From Ignavibacteriota bacterium (lineage in GTDB: Bacteria; Bacteroidota; Ignavibacteria; UBA10030; UBA6906), in contig JACQVJ010000173.1 in NCBI GenBank assembly GCA_016209805.1, positions 1 through 8,448 on the forward strand: a stretch of DNA of 8,448 nt, in the 5' to 3' direction. A model generated the notes under the pieces. It saw only the letters and a program-made list of their open reading frames with translations, did not search any database and was not told the DNA's origin. Both the position numbers and the translations under genes were made by a program. How positions within the stretch are numbered: the first letter of the stretch is position 1; every line of letters begins with the position of its first letter. Positions 6,310 to 8,448 of this stretch are shown one piece after another.

Positions 6310-7304
6310 ATCTCCCCCTTGGGATCGCGCGTCATGAGGTCGTAGCAGGCTTTGAGCGGATCTTTCTCCTCGAACAAAATCTTATGCACTTCAGCGATGA
6401 TCGGCACCTCGACACCAACCCGCTGCGCTAGATCGAATGCCGATTGAGTGGTAGCAACACCTTCCGCCACCATTACCATCTCGGCAAGGATCTCTGGCAG
6501 CTTTCTCCCCTTCCCTATCTCGACACCAACATATCGGTTTCTGCTGTGCCGACTCATGCATGTCACCATCAGGTCGCCGATACCGGAGAGTCCGGAGAAC
6601 GTGCGTACGTGTGCCCCCATTGCAACGCCAAGCCGTGTTATTTCGGCAATCCCCCGTGTCATGACGGCAGCTTTTGTGTTGTCGCCAAGATCCGCACCGT
6701 CGATAATGCCCGCAGCAATCGCAATCACGTTCTTCAATGCCCCGCCAAGCTCAACTCCGCGCAGGTCAGAGCTCATGTATACCCGGAAGTATGGCGTCAT
6801 GAACACCTCCTGGACAAGCTTCGCCGTCGAAGGGTCTGTGGACGCCGCAACCACCGTTGTCGGAATTTTTCTGCTGACTTCCTCTGCATGGCTGGGACCC
6901 GACAGAGTGGCAATGTTGCCTGAAGAAAGTGATGGCAGTATATCGAGAAGCATTTCCGACATTGTCATCAGTGTTCCGTTCTCGATGCCTTTGGCAACAT
7001 TCACCACAACCGAAAGGTTCAGGGGCATGTTCTTCAGGTGCGACACAACACTGCGGAAGTATTGGGAGGGAACGGCCCCGACAATCATCTCACGGCCTTG
7101 TACAGCCTCCTCAAGGTTGCTCGTTGCATGAATGGTCTCGGGGATGCGGATGCCCGGAAGGAATGAGGGATTCTCGCGGGTTGTCTGAATCAGCTCGGTG
7201 TAGTGTTCATCGTACGACCAGAGCGACACATCATGGGAGTTGTTTGCCAGCAGGATTGCGAGGGTGGTTCCCCAGCTCCCTGCACCGAGGACGGCAATGC
7301 GCAT
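6306..7304 (-). CDS. gpsA: NAD(P)-dependent glycerol-3-phosphate dehydrogenase
   Basis: A complete 332-aa enzyme that reduces dihydroxyacetone phosphate to sn-glycerol-3-phosphate in the cytoplasm, the backbone precursor of phospholipids. The N-terminal Rossmann domain has GAGSWG (7-12), and VAKGIE (103-108) carries the conserved Lys105. SGPSHAEE (135-142) is the family's central signature. The C-terminal domain has GGALKNVIAIAAGI with catalytic Lys191, GIGDL with Asp244, and SRNR (254-257) for substrate phosphate binding. Length is normal. The ATG at 7304 directly opens the MRIAVLGAGSWG strand and there is no better start; no clear Shine-Dalgarno sequence is seen. plsY ends 41 nt upstream on the same strand, so the two are probably cotranscribed. 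The TAG stop (6306-6308) overlaps the stop of the convergent 34-aa gene. Confidence 0.97.
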   Translation of the reverse strand: MRIAVLGAGSWGTTLAILLANNSHDVSLWSYDEHYTELIQTTRENPSFLPGIRIPETIHATSNLEEAVQGREMIVGAVPSQYFRSVVSHLKNMPLNLSVVVNVAKGIENGTLMTMSEMLLDILPSLSSGNIATLSGPSHAEEVSRKIPTTVVAASTDPSTAKLVQEVFMTPYFRVYMSSDLRGVELGGALKNVIAIAAGIIDGADLGDNTKAAVMTRGIAEITRLGVAMGAHVRTFSGLSGIGDLMVTCMSRHSRNRYVGVEIGKGRKLPEILAEMVMVAEGVATTQSAFDLAQRVGVEVPIIAEVHKILFEEKDPLKACYDLMTRDPKGEI

Positions 7305-7345
7305 AGCTTTTGACGAACGAAGTCGATGACGCGAGGGAAAAGCTT

Positions 7346-8014
7346 CTACTTGCCGAAGAGCGGGATCCTGGTGATCCTGTTCTCCCTCCCCTCAACCAAC
7401 CGTCTGATGTTCGATCGGTGGGTGAAGATGATCAACAACGAAATGCCAATACTGAAATAGATGAGCGTGTGGTACCCCTCTATGTCCACCATAAAGACAT
7501 TCTCGCGGAAGAACATGGTCAACGGAAACGCGACCGCAGCACTCAGCGAACCGAGCGAGACGTAGTGTGAGATGAGGAAAACGATGGCGAAGATCCCGAG
7601 GGACACAGCAACCTCCACAGGAGCAACACCAATGAGCATGCCACCAGCGGTAGCAATCCCTTTCCCTCCTTTGAATCCTGCAAAGAGCGTCCAGACATGC
7701 CCAAGGATGGCTGCGCACCCTGCAATGATCTGGACGAGCGTGAAGTCGTCGAACGGCGTAACATTCTCAAATGGAAACGGTCCGTACATCAGACGGGTAA
7801 TGACCATCGTCGCGAGGAGACCCTTCGCCATATCAAGAAGGATAACAAGGAGGCCCGCCTTCCACCCGAGAACGCGGATGACATTCGTTCCGCCAGCGTT
7901 GCCGCTCCCGTGATGGCGTATGTCAATTCCCCGCCTCGCCCTCGCAACGATAATGCTCGTCGGTATGGACCCGACAAGGTAGCTCAGTACCGTAATGATT
8001 GCAATTGGCAGCAT
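7346..8014 (-). CDS. plsY: Acyl-phosphate:glycerol-3-phosphate acyltransferase
   Basis: A complete 222-aa inner-membrane enzyme that transfers an acyl group from acyl-phosphate to glycerol-3-phosphate, giving lysophosphatidic acid. It uses the product of the downstream gpsA. Family motifs are present: GSIPTS (15-20), HGSGNAGGTN (35-44; Gly42 replaces the commoner Ala), GHVW (105-108) leading to FKGGKGIATAGG (114-125), and HRSNIRRL (199-206). Several hydrophobic helices separate them, as expected. The ATG at 8014 follows AAAAAGGA with a 4-nt spacing. A second ATG at 8019 is out of frame. The leader of about 110 nt contains a palindromic repeat between promoter and gene. The order ispD, plsY, gpsA on one strand suggests a lipid-related locus, but plsY appears to have its own promoter. 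Confidence 0.96.
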   Translation of the reverse strand: MLPIAIITVLSYLVGSIPTSIIVARARRGIDIRHHGSGNAGGTNVIRVLGWKAGLLVILLDMAKGLLATMVITRLMYGPFPFENVTPFDDFTLVQIIAGCAAILGHVWTLFAGFKGGKGIATAGGMLIGVAPVEVAVSLGIFAIVFLISHYVSLGSLSAAVAFPLTMFFRENVFMVDIEGYHTLIYFSIGISLLIIFTHRSNIRRLVEGRENRITRIPLFGK

Positions 8015-8047
8015 GTCATCCTTTTTTTCTCACGTGATTGAGGCTAA

Positions 8048-8109
8048 CCAAAAAGTAGCGCCTGAGTCATTGCGGGTTTGTGTCAGATTGCGTCGCAATG
8101 ACTTTTTGG
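8048..8109. repeat. REP-like palindrome with GTCATTGCG / CGCAATGAC ends, in the plsY leader
   Basis: AGTCATTGCG (8065-8074) pairs perfectly with CGCAATGACT (8094-8103). Beyond it, CCAAAAA (8048-8054) pairs with TTTTTGG (8103-8109). A third, slightly broken copy, GTCAGATTGCG (8082-8092), forms a tight palindrome with the right arm around T8093. The left arm equals the complement of the right arm interrupted by 11 nt, with AGT on both sides of the interruption. GTCATTGCG...CGCAATGAC ends are familiar from dispersed palindromic repeats in several bacterial genomes. On the plus strand the second arm runs directly into TTTTT, so it could also terminate transcription. Confidence 0.55.
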
Positions 8110-8131
8110 ACAGCCGCAAAACTTGGGTTAC

Positions 8132-8160
8132 AAGATATACAAATCACAAGCGAGTTGCAA
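8132..8160 (-). promoter_or_regulatory. Candidate plsY-gpsA promoter (TTGCAA-N17-TATCTT)
   Basis: On the minus strand, TTGCAA (8155-8160) and TATCTT (8132-8137) are separated by 17 nt. A start near 8125 would give a leader of about 110 nt that carries the palindrome at 8048-8109. It lies in the 229-nt gap between ispD and plsY, where a promoter is expected if plsY-gpsA is a separate unit. The rest of the gap (8161-8243) shows nothing recognisable. Confidence 0.45.
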
Positions 8161-8243
8161 GGGTTTGAACAAGGTCATAATGGATGGTTTTCGACAAACT
8201 TGGCGACATGAACGCAAACAACGCCGGGAGGCTTTCGACCCTA

Positions 8244-8448
8244 TCATCTTTTCAGCAGAAGCTCGGCAAGTTGCAAGTCGAGTTTCGTGGTGATCTTAAT
8301 GTTCGTATTCTCTCCTTCGACAATCCTCACAGGAAACCTCACACGCTCCACCAGCGACGCTTCGTCAGTTCCGATGAACCGCGATTTCCTGGCAGCTTTG
8401 TGTGCCCTCATGAGGACATCGTACCTGAACCCCTGCGGAGTCTGGATC
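8244..8448 (-). CDS. ispD: 2-C-methyl-D-erythritol 4-phosphate cytidylyltransferase, C-terminal part (runs off the window)
   Basis: The last 67 codons and the TGA stop (8244-8246) of a minus-strand gene whose start lies beyond base 8448. IspD attaches CMP to methylerythritol phosphate in the non-mevalonate (MEP) isoprenoid pathway, in the cytoplasm. The visible part carries the family's C-terminal signature in order: QTPQGFRYDVL, then GTDEASLVER, then VRIVEGENTNIKITT, then DLQLAELLL. About a third of the usual 220-240 aa is present. The CTP-binding N-terminal motifs are outside the window, so its integrity there cannot be judged. No strong terminator follows directly. Confidence 0.92.
   Translation of the reverse strand, partial: IQTPQGFRYDVLMRAHKAARKSRFIGTDEASLVERVRFPVRIVEGENTNIKITTKLDLQLAELLLKR

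Noticed and set aside
6448..7131. 227-codon plus-strand ORF opposite gpsA
   Set aside because: Antisense shadow of gpsA with biased composition and no ribosome-binding site.

Overview
The window reads as a chromosomal stretch from a member of the Bacteroidota/Chlorobi/Ignavibacteria group (FCB bacteria). The main evidence is the exported hydrolase at 636-2540. It ends in a type IX secretion (T9SS) sorting domain of the 'QNYPNPFNPTT...' kind, which is characteristic of that group, especially Ignavibacteria-like lineages. Base composition is moderate, slightly above half G+C by eye. No integrase, transposase, CRISPR array, rRNA or convincing tRNA is visible, so this is not an obvious mobile island. 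Most genes are core housekeeping genes.

Layout. (1) 1-2540, minus strand: the 5' part of recG (DNA helicase; its 3' end lies beyond the window) and, upstream of it, a large secreted S15/CocE-type alpha/beta hydrolase with a T9SS tail. (2) 2541-2993: a 453-nt divergent intergenic region with a back-to-back promoter pair and a long, foldable 5' leader for the next gene. (3) 2994-5180, plus strand: hppA, a membrane ion-pumping pyrophosphatase of the K+-dependent, probably Na+-pumping type, closed by a clear rho-independent terminator. (4) 5211-6309, plus strand: a region with no recognisable gene family. It holds a 119-codon ORF with one hydrophobic segment, then three very small single-span membrane proteins (48, 40 and 34 aa), each with a good ribosome-binding site, plus two inverted repeats. 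(5) 6306-8448, minus strand: gpsA and plsY, two steps of glycerophospholipid synthesis, in one likely transcript, preceded by the 3' end of ispD (isoprenoid MEP pathway).

How the genes relate. GpsA makes sn-glycerol-3-phosphate and PlsY acylates it, so gpsA-plsY is a functional pair. HppA turns pyrophosphate, a by-product of biosynthesis, into an ion gradient. The hydrolase is probably a cell-surface or secreted esterase/peptidase. The small membrane proteins have no assignable role. The last one ends convergently on gpsA, with the stop codons overlapping.

Regulation. Five intergenic sites share a TTGnnn-N17-TAT(C/A)(T/A)T layout, upstream of recG, the hydrolase, hppA, the 119-codon ORF and plsY. 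The least explained signals are the structured hppA leader (2887-2960), the micro-protein cluster (5719-6309) and a palindromic repeat in the plsY leader (8048-8109).
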